A DNA stretch of 64,000 nucleotides, from NCBI RefSeq assembly GCF_000002425.4, contig NC_037267.1, forward strand, positions 12,756,044 to 12,820,043, in the 5' to 3' direction. The position numbers were made by a program, and so were the translations under genes. Source of the DNA: Physcomitrium patens (lineage: Eukaryota > Streptophyta > Bryopsida > Funariales > Funariaceae). The notes below the pieces were generated by a model, which made no database searches, had not been told where the DNA came from, and worked only from the letters and a program-made list of their open reading frames with translations. Positions 34,455 through 45,769 of the stretch are shown here, one piece after another; position 1 is the stretch's first letter; the number at the start of each line of letters is the position of its first letter.

Positions 34455-35357
34455 ATCGAACCTTTTTAATTTTTTTTTTCATATTTCTTCACTCAATTTT
34501 TATACACATGATCTAAGTCTCCAATCCTTTAAAATCTCAAAACCTCTAAAATTATCAAATCCAAAAATCTACATTCAAAGCTACTTACATTTAAGAGTGT
34601 ATAGATAAAAGATTCACTTGTACCTTTATATCTCCATATTACGAGATGCTCCTTAGAAATCCTAAAACTCTTCATTGATACTGAAAGGATTTTGTCTCAA
34701 TTAGATTCTATTTTATTCATGATCCAATCTTATTGTAAAAAATTGCATTGATTTTTTTTCATCATAATTCCTAATCCTTGCATAATAATAGCCATCATTT
34801 AAAACTTTGGTCTCCATCCTCATAACCATGATATAAGATTGCTCTAAAATCAATGGATAAGTAAAAAAAATTTGCACAAAATATTTTTGCTCTACTTCCA
34901 CATTTCCAATTCTTGTTCTAATTCTTAGATATTCGTCATATAAATCACTTCTTTCATAGTTTGCGGACCTCGACATCCATCCATGGTTAATATCAATAGA
35001 CTATTTTTTTACTTTATAAATCTTTCGTTATATGATATTGGACTTTGATTCATGATCAACAAATACCAAGATATGTTTTTTGAGATCTCATAGTTTCATT
35101 TGAGCCTCTATGGTAGCCTTAGCCCAAAAAAAGTGTGCAAATTGAGCACTCATCTTTTCACCTTCAAACTTCCTATAAAAAGTACAATTAGACATATTTA
35201 CTTCACTTATATCCACTCCATACTCCATCTTTTTGCTACTTCTTACTCCTCTTTAATCTTTGCTTCTACTATGGCCTTAAGTAATTATCTTCTTCTTTTT
35301 GAATGGCATTTCTTCAAATTGAGGTGCACAAAGTTAAGAAAAGACTTGTCCTATCTC

Positions 35358-36107
35358 TTAGTCTTCTTCCACAATCAAATAGGAGTCTAATACCTTCTCT
35401 ATAATTGCTTCCACTATCATTTGTCTCTTTTTCTTGATGCCATCAATGATAGGCTTATAGAAGTATTTTTTTGCTATGCTAAGTACCTCCTTCAAGATGA
35501 ACTCAATTTTTGCATTAAGAATATTTTCCTCTAAACTTTTCTTCATATTAATAGAACTTTCAATATTTGATTGAAGCTTATAGAAAGGGCCTTTATCTTT
35601 AGGTTTATTTGAGTCTTTATTTTCTTTTTTTCTTGCTCTACTTTCTTGAGTTTTAACTCCACTCTTTGATTGAGATGAAGACATTGTTTGAGCCTGTAGA
35701 TAGGAAGGCCTTTCTTCTCTTTGAGTAGACTCTCTAATACTTAGTGGCCTCCTCTTGTTGAAGTGCTTTACTACATCTTCTTAAAAAGACCTATTCCTTT
35801 TCTCATCCATAATGGCATCAAGGTCCTCTAAGTCCTTATTGCCATTTAAAAAGACTTTGATGCTAATAGCATCAACTAGGTCATCTCAACTTGTTGCTCT
35901 CATAATGGCTTCTACCTTTCTAAGTATAGCCTCTTTTGGTGGCCTCAAGGTAGATGTTGTACTTCTAATCTCTACGTCAATGAGATAAGATTCAGTCTCT
36001 TTTATATGCAATCTACTTGCTCTCACTATATATTTCTCTACAAACTTCTTCATACTTCGTCTTTCAAAATTGAGCTCCAAAGGTTGTCTCATAGCAATGA
36101 ACATCAT
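35358..36107 (-). pseudogene. Gag-like fragments (Lys/Glu-rich, coiled-coil-like)
   Basis: Two frames read on the minus strand: 36107-35886 (MMFIAMRQPLELNFERRSM) and 35684-35358 (a basic N-terminus with TQESRARKKENKDSNKPKDK, then amphipathic helix). They belong to the internal part of the non-autonomous element and are separated by stops. Nothing identifies a zinc knuckle or enzyme. Confidence 0.35.
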
Positions 36108-37219
36108 TTTACCTTCTTTGAAGAAGATGATTTCTTTTTTTAGTCTTCATCATAATCAAAGAAATCTTTCTTTTTATGCTTAGGATAATCATAATATATG
36201 CACTTCTTAACAAATTTCTTTGATCCTTTAGATGTATAGTAAGAAATAATACTCTTCAACTTACTCATCTCTACTTTCAATTCTTTCATGCTTTCAACCA
36301 AATTTTCAAGGATGTCTTTGGAAAGAGTCTTATATGTCTATTGGATTGGAGTATATGTCATCAAATTTAATGAAGTGATTGACATCATAGATAATAGAGC
36401 TTTACACCTCAAAGGATCTTTCTTTGCCTTCATCCATCATTGTTTGGTTACTAATAGCACTACATCTTTTAATTTCTTTCAATCATTAATTAAACCTCTC
36501 TTCATAGACTTGTCAACTAATAGTACAAAAAACATGTCTTTTAGTGCTTCATTTGATACTTGCAAGAAAAGCTTGGTTTTTTTTTATATCTAATAAAAGT
36601 CTCTTTAAAGATGAAAGTTGAGAAAATTTCCTCTCAAACTTCCTAATCAATTCATTGAGGGCTGTAGATTTCTCTAGTGGTTATTTAATTTATTCCAAAA
36701 ATAATCTTTTAGTGACTATTAGAATCCTCATTATAAATTTTATCCTTTAACCTCTCTTCAAAGTCAGTCCAAGCCTCTAAATTATTTCCATGCATATCTT
36801 TCACTCACTTTTTAATTTTAGAAATGTATGCTAATTTAAAATTAGGAATATAGGAAGACTCCAAGACTTAATGTACTTCCATCTTTTCTACATATGCTCA
36901 AAGAAATATAGTGATGTTTCTTTCATAAAATCTTCCATGCTTATTGACCATGCCTTATAATACCTTCGTCACTCCTTTCTTACTTACTTATATCTTTTAT
37001 GGTCTCTCTATAAAAATACTCAAAGTCAAGAAGAAATCATTAGCACTTGCTCCTTCATTGCCACTTATATTCGCCTCTCCAAAATCACCCATCATCTTCA
37101 AATGTCAAAAATTTCTTATTTTTTTTTTTTATTATTTCTTGAATACTTTTTTATTTGACTAATATTGTACTTCTTATAAACCACTTCCAATTAAAGACCT
37201 TATGTTTTCTTAAAGAGGC

Positions 37220-38142
37220 CAAGATTGAGTACAAATTTTAGATCAATTTCTTTCTTGTGCTAAGATATATCCAACCTTTAACTCTAATTTCAAATCCAAA
37301 CCTCTTTCATTAAAATACCTATAAATTACTTATTACTAATTCAATCTAGACAAAGTTTAGCTCATCGAGCTTAATTCAAGCTATAAACTTCAAAATATCA
37401 AGGTCAACAAATAAATTATAAAGAAATTGAAAACCAAACCAAAAAAAAAGTTTATTACTTACTATAGTTGTAACCTTTAAAATCTCCATCCACAAATTAG
37501 GTTAGATCTCTCTTATTATAGCTCTTCTTTTTGTATGCTAGGGCTTGTTGAAAAGTTTATACGAAGATCTAGCTTTTTTCAAAATCTCAAAAAAAACAAA
37601 CAAAAAAATTCAGTAAATAGCATAGAAAATTTCAAACTAGTCTTGAATCTTGCCATCCAAAAATTCTAACAATCCCTCTTTATAAATTTACTTAGATCTC
37701 CTTTGTCATAGCTCCATTTTTTGTGTACTAAAGCTTGTTAAAAATCTTACAATAAGATCTATTTTTTTCTTAACATTTTAATATAAAAAGAAAAAAATAT
37801 AATAAAAAGCATAAAAAAATTCCAAATCAATCTTGAAAATCACTGCCCAAATACTCTAGTGATCCTCCACCTATAAATTCCTATCCAAAAAATCCCATTT
37901 GATGCCGAAATCTCCACTCTTTTCTTTAATCTTATTCCAATATCCTCTTTAAATCACTATAGAATCGAATATCTATTCTATAAGATAGTACCTTGAAAGC
38001 TTGAATGATCTATTTAAGGTAAAATTTTTATATTCTAAATCTCATTTAAATTTGTAAATATATTAGTAATATATTTTTTCCTCCTACAAGTAAAATTAAT
38101 TATATTCTATATAATTTTCATATATTTAAATTAAGTACATCA
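37220..38142 (-). repeat. 5' LTR with about two ~190-bp subrepeats
   Basis: It matches the left LTR at both ends (TTTCTTTCTTGTGCTAAGAT near 37245; TTTAAATTAAGTACATCA at the right end) but has only two subrepeats (near 37540 and 37725), which explains its shorter length. The two LTRs differ at many bases, so the insertion is old. Confidence 0.65.
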
Positions 38143-40100
38143 AAATGATGTATTTATTAATTTATATATAAAATTTTTTTAATATAAGTTGATTATAGGA
38201 AGAAGCTTAAATTATTTTTTGCTTTGATAAGCATGATTAGGATTGTGGTGATAATTGCACCTAACTTGCAAGTTGATTTGCTCACCATATATCATCAAAT
38301 TATTTAGTTAATGGTTCCAAAGACTATCTTTAATTATTCAAATAATAATGTTTACCTAAATGGCATTTGGAATATTTTGCTAGTCTTGTAAAATCTTATA
38401 TGTACTAAAAGTTTGTGCTATAGTCTCATGTTTTCTAAATCACCTTGCTTAAAAATATATTAGCAGCTTTTTTAAGAAGTAGCACAACCGTATATGTCAC
38501 AACAAATATTGTAAGTGATGCATAGATTTCTATTGAAGTCGTTGACAAAGATGCTAGTGGAGTTGTTTTGTAAATTAATGACATCTCTAAAGTATTTGCT
38601 CTTCAAATAATAGCTTCTAAAATTAATAAAAAATACAGTTGAAATAATTAACTCCACTCAAGTAACAAGAGATTCTTAACTCATTAATGATTTTTTGTGA
38701 TATAGGCTTTCTTGATGTTTCTATTGCATGCTCTTATTTTTAATTACAATGTGTGGATTTGATACACGTTTATTTTTTAAAAAAACTATAAAATAATAGA
38801 AATTTTGTTGATAATAGTCACAATTAGCTAAATAGAGTTTATAAGAATAAAAGATAGTGTATGTGTTGATCTATGCAATCTAATAAATCCTCAAAAAGAT
38901 CTCTTGATAAGTTGTTCAATATTGATCTTGAACCTCTCTATTACTATTCTTTCTTCATTATCAATTTTTTCCAAAATTTCAAAAGTATTTTTCAGTCGCA
39001 TGCAACATTTCAAACCACTTTTGTCTTGCAATTAATGGTCTTTTGCTAAAGCATTCTTTCTAATACATTTTGAATACTAAGAAAACAACTAAATAACCTC
39101 CAAACAATTTCAATTGCCCACATAGCATAACTTTAAAACTTCCATACTACATATCAATTCATGGTGGTGGATACAATAGAATATTCTTACACAATCTTAA
39201 TAAGGGACAAAGGAATTGAATCATGACCTCTACTTTTTGTTAAGGTAGATGTGGTCTACTCAACTAATCTTGGTAGATGAAATAGAATATTTTGGCACCA
39301 TCTTAATTAAAGACGAAAAAAATAAATACTCTTTACTCTTTTTATTCCAAAATATCTCAAAACATTTCTTTCCACATCATTTGGACCTATGATTGTGTTT
39401 GTTGCCATGTCCTTAACATTGTCATAAATTTCATCTTAAGAAAACAGTCTTATTAAAATCGATGCTCATTGTTTTGCAATTTTTGCTTGTACTTTGTTAA
39501 GCATTGATTTTAATGACATCAATGATTCTTCTACTATAGGATCTTAATCATGTAAAGAGAAACATAATTCTTTGCAATGTGCATCTAATTATGGTTTGAT
39601 CTTTGATTTATTTTCCTTCATGGTTGGTCAACTCTACCATCTAAGGCTCATGGTGTTAATTATTTTTTATTATTCTTATTATCACTTCAAAAACTATTAA
39701 AAAAAAAATGATTAAAAAGATGGAGATATTATGTTGAGGCCATTCTCCAAATTAGAATCAAACATGGAAATCTTAAAAGATAAAGAAATCATAACTCCAT
39801 CTTATAGCTATGCATGTTATGCCTAGTGTATCTTAGTTTATCTTGATGAATCCAAATTTTGGGAACTTTCTTACATCATCATTTTTGGTTTGTAGGACAT
39901 CCATGTATTGATTCTAATCTGCTGCTCCAACAATGAATTGCTCCTCCATATCATTGGCTCGATTGGATTCACTAGTTGAAGATTTAAAGGTGGCCAATGG
40001 CTCGATTGGATTCACTACTTGTTGAAGATTTAAAGATGGCCATCGCCCTTGGCTGTTGTTGTTGCTGAGGCCATTCAGGTTGTGATGCCCAACCAGCCCC
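38143..40100. other. AT-rich DNA with a repeat shared with 55830-56000
   Basis: No gene recognised. The stretch at about 39140-39260 (CTACATATCAATTCATGGTG and following) resembles 55845-55960 and is probably a piece of the same older transposon. From about 39890 the base composition rises towards the cellular gene at 40555. Confidence 0.45.
39955..40043 (+). repeat. 43/46-bp tandem duplication upstream of the 40555 gene
   Basis: Two adjacent copies of TGGCTCGATTGGATTCACTA...GAAGATTTAAAG..GGCCA; the second has three extra bases. About 500 bp upstream of the gene start. Confidence 0.9.
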
Positions 40101-40420
40101 CATTTTCAACGTTTTGCTTGGCTACCCGGCAATCCCAGAATGAATCTGTGAATGAGGAACTGTTTCTACTATTTCCAAGACGCAAAGGTTGCATTTATCC
40201 CTAGTACCATCTCCTCATTTCGGTCTCCAAGCATTTTACGCCACAGGGACTTTGTCAAAGCAGCACAGACGCCTTCACGATACGCTCTGACACGCTGCTA
40301 CCGCGGCGCTCCACTTTTGGAGGTCTTGCATGAACTGACTGGACCTCATCCGATTGCACGTCTGCATGTAGATGATCGATCTCGCCCCAGATCGCCCGGC
40401 CTGGTGCCAGTTGGGGAAGG

Positions 40421-40430
40421 GTATATAAGC
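40421..40430 (+). promoter_or_regulatory. TATA box of the gene at 40555
   Basis: GTATATAAGC in GC-richer surroundings, about 125-135 bases before the start codon. This fits a transcription start near 40450 and a leader of about 100 bases. Confidence 0.7.
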
Positions 40431-40554
40431 ACACTCATCTTCACACCCATCTACAAGCGCCCCTTCCCTCGATCGCTTACTGCTCAGTTGTGGCGGCCCG
40501 ATTACGGTGATTGTCCAATACACTCCTGAGCGATCCGCACTTTTCACGTCCGTG

Positions 40555-41061
40555 ATGGCCGCCTCCGGAAAGCTTTCTGCTCTGGCGATGCTGCTGCTGG
40601 TGTCCCTGCTGGTGGGGACTTGTGCTCCAGGCGCCCATGCCTCCGGAACGGTCGTCGGAACGGCCGTCAAGGTTGTCGATGAAGTGCCGGCCACAGCCGG
40701 GAAGGTGATCTACGTAGCAGTAAACGGTGTACAGCTATTAAACGGCTTAGTCAACATTCCCCCGGTTGTCCTCAGCCTCTTGCTCGGGCCGCTTTCAGTT
40801 ACCGTCAAGGTTCTTGCCCACGACGGCAAGGTGCACACCTACGTCTACGAAGGCTTGCTCCAATCGCTCCTCGCCACAGTCCTCGGCTTGGTGGATGCTC
40901 TGCTACAGGTCGTTGGCTTGACCGTGCCTTTACTGGAAGTTATCGTCCGCCAGGACGCACATAAGTGCGCCGGCGGCATCTACGTTATCTTGAGGGTGCT
41001 CAACCCGCTGAAGCTGCTGGTGAAGGTGGACCTGCCGCTGTGCCTCACGAAAGTTCTGTGA
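40555..41061 (+). CDS. Small secreted hydrophobic protein, function unknown
   Basis: A 168-residue, single-exon frame, much GC-richer than its surroundings. The N-terminus is a clear signal peptide: basic start (MAASGKLS), hydrophobic core (ALAMLLLVSLLVGTC), and an AHA-like cleavage site near residue 30. The mature part is rich in Val and Leu, with amphipathic or hydrophobic stretches (VVLSLLLGPLSVTVKVLAHD, VLGLVDALLQVVGLTVPLLE) and two cysteines (DAHKCAGG, PLCLTKVL). Most likely it enters the secretory pathway. The frame is open from an ATG at 40507, but the signal peptide starts at 40555. A TATA box lies upstream and AATAAA downstream. I recognise no family. It is the only convincing cellular gene in the window. 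Confidence 0.7.
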   Translation: MAASGKLSALAMLLLVSLLVGTCAPGAHASGTVVGTAVKVVDEVPATAGKVIYVAVNGVQLLNGLVNIPPVVLSLLLGPLSVTVKVLAHDGKVHTYVYEGLLQSLLATVLGLVDALLQVVGLTVPLLEVIVRQDAHKCAGGIYVILRVLNPLKLLVKVDLPLCLTKVL

Positions 41062-41267
41062 GCGTTTGAGCGTTGGAGCATGGCTTCTGTGTGGCGACCC
41101 GCGCGCGGCGTTCCCGCGGATGCGTTGGGTGAACCAGAACCGCCGACCACCGACAGGAAGCGGGCGTATGTGTGAGAAAGGGTACATGTGTAGGAGATTG
41201 AGCGAGTGATAGCGAAATATGTAGCGCTGCGAGGGCGATGAAAGCGCTGTAGCTGGCTTGCTTGATT

Positions 41268-41273
41268 AATAAA
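41268..41273 (+). terminator. Poly(A) signal AATAAA
   Basis: AATAAA 207 bases after the stop codon of the 40555 gene, in a fitting position for its mRNA 3' end. Confidence 0.55.
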
Positions 41274-43211
41274 ATCCCTACATCCACACCGAAATGCACG
41301 CATTCATGCGGGTGCCATTCTCAGAACACTTGGCACTGCTCATTGCTCAGTCGTTGGTGCGTGGTCGTGAGGTCGTCGGAGCGGTGGGACGAGCGAGGGT
41401 TTGATTTGACGGTGAAGGTGAGCAGTGTTGTCATGGGCTTGCTGACCAGCCCTACTAGGGCCTGTGTGCCTCAGGCTTTCATCAGCCGGGACGATGCAGA
41501 TCCGGCGTGTGGATGGGAATAGAGGCTTGCTCCTGGAAGCCAGACCTCAATCTGGATACCATGCCTCGTGTCCAGGCTGTGGGTTATCCTTCTTGTCACA
41601 TGCAAGTCTTCCGCAATCGTAAACTAATCCGATAGCGGATTGGCAGTGATTCTCGAATGCCGTAATGCAATGGTGCTCCCGTTCCAGATGCAACTGATTT
41701 CATGTGACAAACTTTTAGGGGGAGACCAGCGCGCATCGAGCCCTGAAGCTTTGTGTAACCGCGGTCTGAAATGTAGGAATGGATCAACTTGGTCGGCAGC
41801 CGATTTTGGACGAGGGTGGGTGGGTTGGTGCAAACATCATGCTAGACATCGCCCGCTCCTCGAAACCATTTGTTGGCACTGTCCAGCATTCTACGTTGAA
41901 ATGGTTGCAGCAACCTCTGGCCCGACCGCCCTAGGATAAACCAAATCCTCTGGTCTGCCTTCTAGAAGTTCGGCATTGCCTTTACGAAGTCAAGTGAGGG
42001 ACAACGGAGGGTGTCAAAGTACTGGAACGGGTTGGGAAACAGATTTGAGAGAATCCTACAATTGAGCTCAATCCTCAACTTGAACGTTGCATTGGGGAGT
42101 AGAAAGTTGTTGTTTTCTCAAGTTTCTTTGGGCAAATGCAACCCCATAGGTGTATGGCAATGCTAGGAATACTTTCAAGGTTGGGTCCACACTAATATAC
42201 AAATTCTTTAACATTTATTTTGACCCACATATTGACATCTCAAACGGCTACATTGGATAATGGAAATCAAGGTTGAGACATGTCACAAGCAAATACATGG
42301 CTTTTAGTGATTGCTTTTCCAACCTATTTTTCTATTGTATGGTATTTTAATATTATGGTGGACTTGATTGGAGGGAATGTTGGATATTACATGTCAAGTT
42401 TTTGTTGGATGAATATGTTCATCCATTTTTTGAATAAGAATATAAATCATAATTAGCAATATATAAAGTAGTATATTAAACAAAGTTGGATCATGCTTTT
42501 CTAGTGAGTGAATTACTTGTTGAGTAGAATTTAGTTATGAAAGTAGAATCAAGTGTGTCTTGAAGACAAATCTTATAAAGTAGATTTGTATAATTTTAAA
42601 ATTTATGTAATTACATCTATTGTTGGATAAATGATTATTGGTGACAAGTGTATTAATTCAATAAGTAATAGACATATTCACCTCAAATATATGGTTTTTC
42701 ATATTACAAGATTATAGTTATATTTTATATCACCTTATTAGTTCTATTTTCATTTCTTATTCTTTTTGTTGGATTTGGAATTTCTTCTTTTTGTTAGATT
42801 GTCATTGTATGCCTGTTAACTTGTTGTTTTTTCTTTCTTTCTTAACTTGGAATCACTTTTGTATTCTTTGGATTTTTTATTTTTTTACTTTATTATTTTT
42901 TGAATATGCTACTAATTTGGCTCTTTGTAGTTATTTTGGTTCTTTGTTCACTATTAATTTGATAACTTCTTATCAACTTGATATCCTATAGATAACTAAT
43001 CTATTCTATTCACTTGGTTTAAATACTCTTGAAATTCATGGAAAGATGAGAAAAATTTAGAATTATAATTTTTCACAACAATGATTTTTTTATTTGGGAA
43101 TTCAATATGGAAATCACATTGGATGCTAAAAGCATTTATACAATCGTGATTGCTTTTAAACGTTGATTTATATTTTGTGCTACTCAAAACAATGTCAAAT
43201 TCTAAAAACCA
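41274..43211. other. Intergenic DNA, GC-richer then AT-rich
   Basis: Up to about 41990 the composition is balanced with several overlapping short frames on both strands, none with a recognisable product. After that it becomes AT-rich. I see no RNA gene or transposon motif. Confidence 0.5.
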
Positions 43212-43216
43212 ATTGG

Positions 43217-43502
43217 TGTTGAGAAAAGAACTCTTTAAGTAGTTGCTAATGGTCAATAGAGTACAAGTGTTGTTAAGGATATCCCATAAGGTAGGGTGCT
43301 GGTCTATAGTGCATTAGAGTACAAGGGGAGGGCTGGTCCTAGGAGATATCCCATATGGATTGTAGCACTTGGTACCTTGGTACTAGTATATAAGGAAAGG
43401 GTTGGCATGGGAAGAATTATCTCATACCACACTCTATTTGTTATAGTGCAACCTTGCTGGTCCTAACTTACTTGTGTGGAGTATGTTTTCTATGTTTCAA
43501 TA
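43217..43502 (+). repeat. Copia 5' LTR
   Basis: Starts TGTTGA and ends TCAATA, so the usual terminal CA reads TA in both LTRs. A TATA box (TATATAA at 43387-43393) marks the likely promoter, placing transcription start near 43420. Confidence 0.9.
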
Positions 43503-43515
43503 GGTTATGGGCCCA
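43503..43515 (+). promoter_or_regulatory. Primer-binding site of half-tRNA (hemivirus) type
   Basis: GGTTATGGGCCCA directly follows the 5' LTR. It is complementary to the anticodon stem-loop of initiator tRNA-Met (TGGGCCCATAACC), the internal site used by Drosophila copia after tRNA cleavage. The 3'-end primer site usual for plant copia elements (TGGTATCAGAGC) is not present here. Confidence 0.7.
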
Positions 43516-43931
43516 CATTCTCTTACCAAGTAAGTTGTTCTTGCATTTTATTTTCTTTGTTGCTTGTTTGGTGGTTGAGATCTTATGGTATAGTATTACT
43601 AGTGTTTTGTTGAAGTCATTACTCCTGGATTTGTGAGTGTATGAGGTTAGTGCAAGACCTTGATAGTGTCTTTGCTGAAGTAACACTAGTATTTGAGAGT
43701 TTTATGAGAAATTGAGTCATTTTGAGTGAGGTGATGTGAGGGAGATGTTTGAAAGCCATAGAATTACATGACATAGCATTTTCCACTATTTAGACGTGAT
43801 TTGGACTCAAAGTATGCAAAAAGTTGCAAAACAGCGAATTCTGAGTTTGTAGTTCAGCAATCTTTGAGTAGTCATATCTTTTGCATTACAACTCCAAATC
43901 AAGAGATTTTTGGACCTACTTGTAGCTTGAG

Positions 43932-45746
43932 ATGGCATCTTTTGAGAGTGATAGCTTAAGAATGGTAGAAAAGTTTAGAAGTGACAACTTTTACCACTGG
44001 AAGGCCAAAATGGAGCTACTTTTGGCGTCATTGGATCTTTGGGAGATTGTATGTGAGGACGAAGAGGCACCTGGGGTAGAGGCAAGCATCAAGGAGCAAA
44101 AGGACTTCAAAAGACGAGAAAAGAAGGCTTTTGGCATAATTGCCACCAACTTAGATGAAACCAACTTTGCTCATGTCATTTCTTGCAAAGGAGCAGCAGA
44201 TGCATGGAAGACTCTTTGCAATGTCTATGAAAGTAGGAATCTTTCCAATGTGCTATGGTCAAGGCAAAAGTTCTTCACCGTGAAGATGGAAGAAGGAGAA
44301 GATCTCATCGCTCATGTAAATAAGGTAAAAGCACTTGCAAACCAACTTGCTGTTGTTGACAAGCCTTTACTTGAAGAAGATGTTGTGATGACATTGCTCT
44401 CAAGCCTTTCGGACTCCTATTCCTCCCTCATTGTGGCATTGGAGTCCATTTCAAGGAAAGACCTCACTTTGGACTATGTCACGGCAAGACTAGCCCATGA
44501 AGTGACCAAAAGAAAGCAAAAGGAGTCTATTGGGGAGCAATCAGCACTATTTACAAGACCAAGTAAGGCAAGTGCCCCTTTTCAACGTTATCCTCCTAAA
44601 ACTTGTTACATTTGTGGAAAACCAGGCCATTTTGCTAGAAATTGTTTCAAGGCAAAGAGAGGAGAAAGAGAGAATGCCAACAATGCTTTTCATGACCATG
44701 GAGGTGAAGACTTTGCATTCATGGCAAAACAAACTCCTTCCATGTTTGATATGAGCAAATGGATAGTGGATTCCGGATGTACCAAACACATGACTCCATA
44801 CAAGTGTTCATTTAACACTTATCAACCAATTCCAGCAACCAAGGTTTGGTTAGGTAATAATTGTATGGTACAAGCCATTGGAATAGGCACCATTGTAGTG
44901 GAGGTGGTGGTGAAGGGCATAAGCAAGAGAATCACTCTCAAGGATGTGTTGCATGTGCCAAAGATGAAGAAGAACCTCCTTTCTGTGAGTAAACTTATAA
45001 CTCATGGGTACAAAGTGCAATTTAACATGAACGGATGTTTTGTGAGAACCATGGAAGGCAAAGAAGTAGCAAAAGGAACTAGGAATGGCAATCTCTATAT
45101 TATCAATTGCAAGAGGATCAATGGAGTGGAGGTTGCTGCCTTTGCTGAATTTCCATCAAATGAAGAGAAGATGGGCATTTGGCATCAAAGACTTGGGCAT
45201 TTGAATGCCAAAAGCATGAAGGGGCTCCAATCCAAGGTAAATGGCATAGACCTTGGCCATTCTACCATGAATCTTGCTTGTGAGGGATGCATTCAAGGCA
45301 AACAATATAGGACACCATTTCCTAGAGGAGTTGCAACAAGAGCAAATCAATTGCTGGAGCTTGTGCATTCGGATGTTTGTGGATCCATGAGGACACCATC
45401 TATGAGTGGTAGTGAAAAGTGGGAGATGTGTCCAAGTGGGAGTAGTGGTGTGTTTGTGGACACATCTTCAATTCCAGCAAACAAACAAGAAGATGAAGAA
45501 GTGTATTCTCAAAGTGAAGAAGGAGAGGAAGTTGCCATGATAGAAGAGCCCAATACTATGAAGACTTCAATTCCAGCAAGATACAACAAGGACAATGAAG
45601 AGAATGAAGATGAAGAATACCAACAAATGAGTAAGAGAAAGCACTCCATGAGTCATACAAGGCAGCAAGAGGTGCAAGAAGGCTCATCTTCTTTGCATGA
45701 AAGAAGATATCCAACACGTGAGAGAAGACCACAAGGTAAATCGTGA
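43932..45746 (+). CDS. Copia gag-protease polyprotein fused across a deletion to the integrase-RT linker
   Basis: 604 residues. Residues 1-210 are a copia gag of the UBN2 type (RSDNFYHWKAKMELLLASLD). A zinc knuckle CYICGKPGHFARNC follows near residue 225, then the protease DSGCTKHMT near 280 and the pre-integrase zinc region (HQRLGHLNAKS ... CEGCIQGKQ) near 415-455. The integrase starts with LVHSDVCGSMRTPSMSG and is then cut: from about 45410 the frame runs in phase into an acidic linker (EEGEEVAMIEEP, ERRYPTRERRPQGKS) that normally precedes the reverse transcriptase. The deletion therefore kept the reading frame. Capsid and protease could still be made. Confidence 0.9.
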   Translation: MASFESDSLRMVEKFRSDNFYHWKAKMELLLASLDLWEIVCEDEEAPGVEASIKEQKDFKRREKKAFGIIATNLDETNFAHVISCKGAADAWKTLCNVYESRNLSNVLWSRQKFFTVKMEEGEDLIAHVNKVKALANQLAVVDKPLLEEDVVMTLLSSLSDSYSSLIVALESISRKDLTLDYVTARLAHEVTKRKQKESIGEQSALFTRPSKASAPFQRYPPKTCYICGKPGHFARNCFKAKRGERENANNAFHDHGGEDFAFMAKQTPSMFDMSKWIVDSGCTKHMTPYKCSFNTYQPIPATKVWLGNNCMVQAIGIGTIVVEVVVKGISKRITLKDVLHVPKMKKNLLSVSKLITHGYKVQFNMNGCFVRTMEGKEVAKGTRNGNLYIINCKRINGVEVAAFAEFPSNEEKMGIWHQRLGHLNAKSMKGLQSKVNGIDLGHSTMNLACEGCIQGKQYRTPFPRGVATRANQLLELVHSDVCGSMRTPSMSGSEKWEMCPSGSSGVFVDTSSIPANKQEDEEVYSQSEEGEEVAMIEEPNTMKTSIPARYNKDNEENEDEEYQQMSKRKHSMSHTRQQEVQEGSSSLHERRYPTRERRPQGKS

Positions 45747-45769
45747 AAGAACCACATCTTTCCACAACA

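Larger units (their letters stand above)
32390..38142 (-). mobile_element. Antisense non-autonomous LTR element with gag-like internal region
   Basis: Two related LTRs (about 32390-33679 and about 37220-38142) flank 3.5 kb. On the minus strand a purine-rich tract (TTTGGAGGGAGTGAG near 33693) directly precedes the left LTR, which makes that the 3' LTR. The inner region holds several minus-strand gag-like frames (33954-34454, 34713-34976, 35358-35684, 35886-36107) with stops between them. I found no protease DSG, reverse transcriptase DD or integrase motif. It resembles gag-only or large non-autonomous LTR elements. The outer LTR edges towards 32390 and 37220 are approximate. Confidence 0.65.

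Noticed and set aside
40275-41303. Minus-strand frames opposite the 40555 gene
   Set aside because: They are shadows of the GC-rich coding region; the plus-strand frame has the signal peptide, TATA box and poly(A) signal.
42791-43686. Hydrophobic frames before and in the copia 5' region
   Set aside because: They derive from T-rich DNA and the copia LTR/leader; no supporting features.
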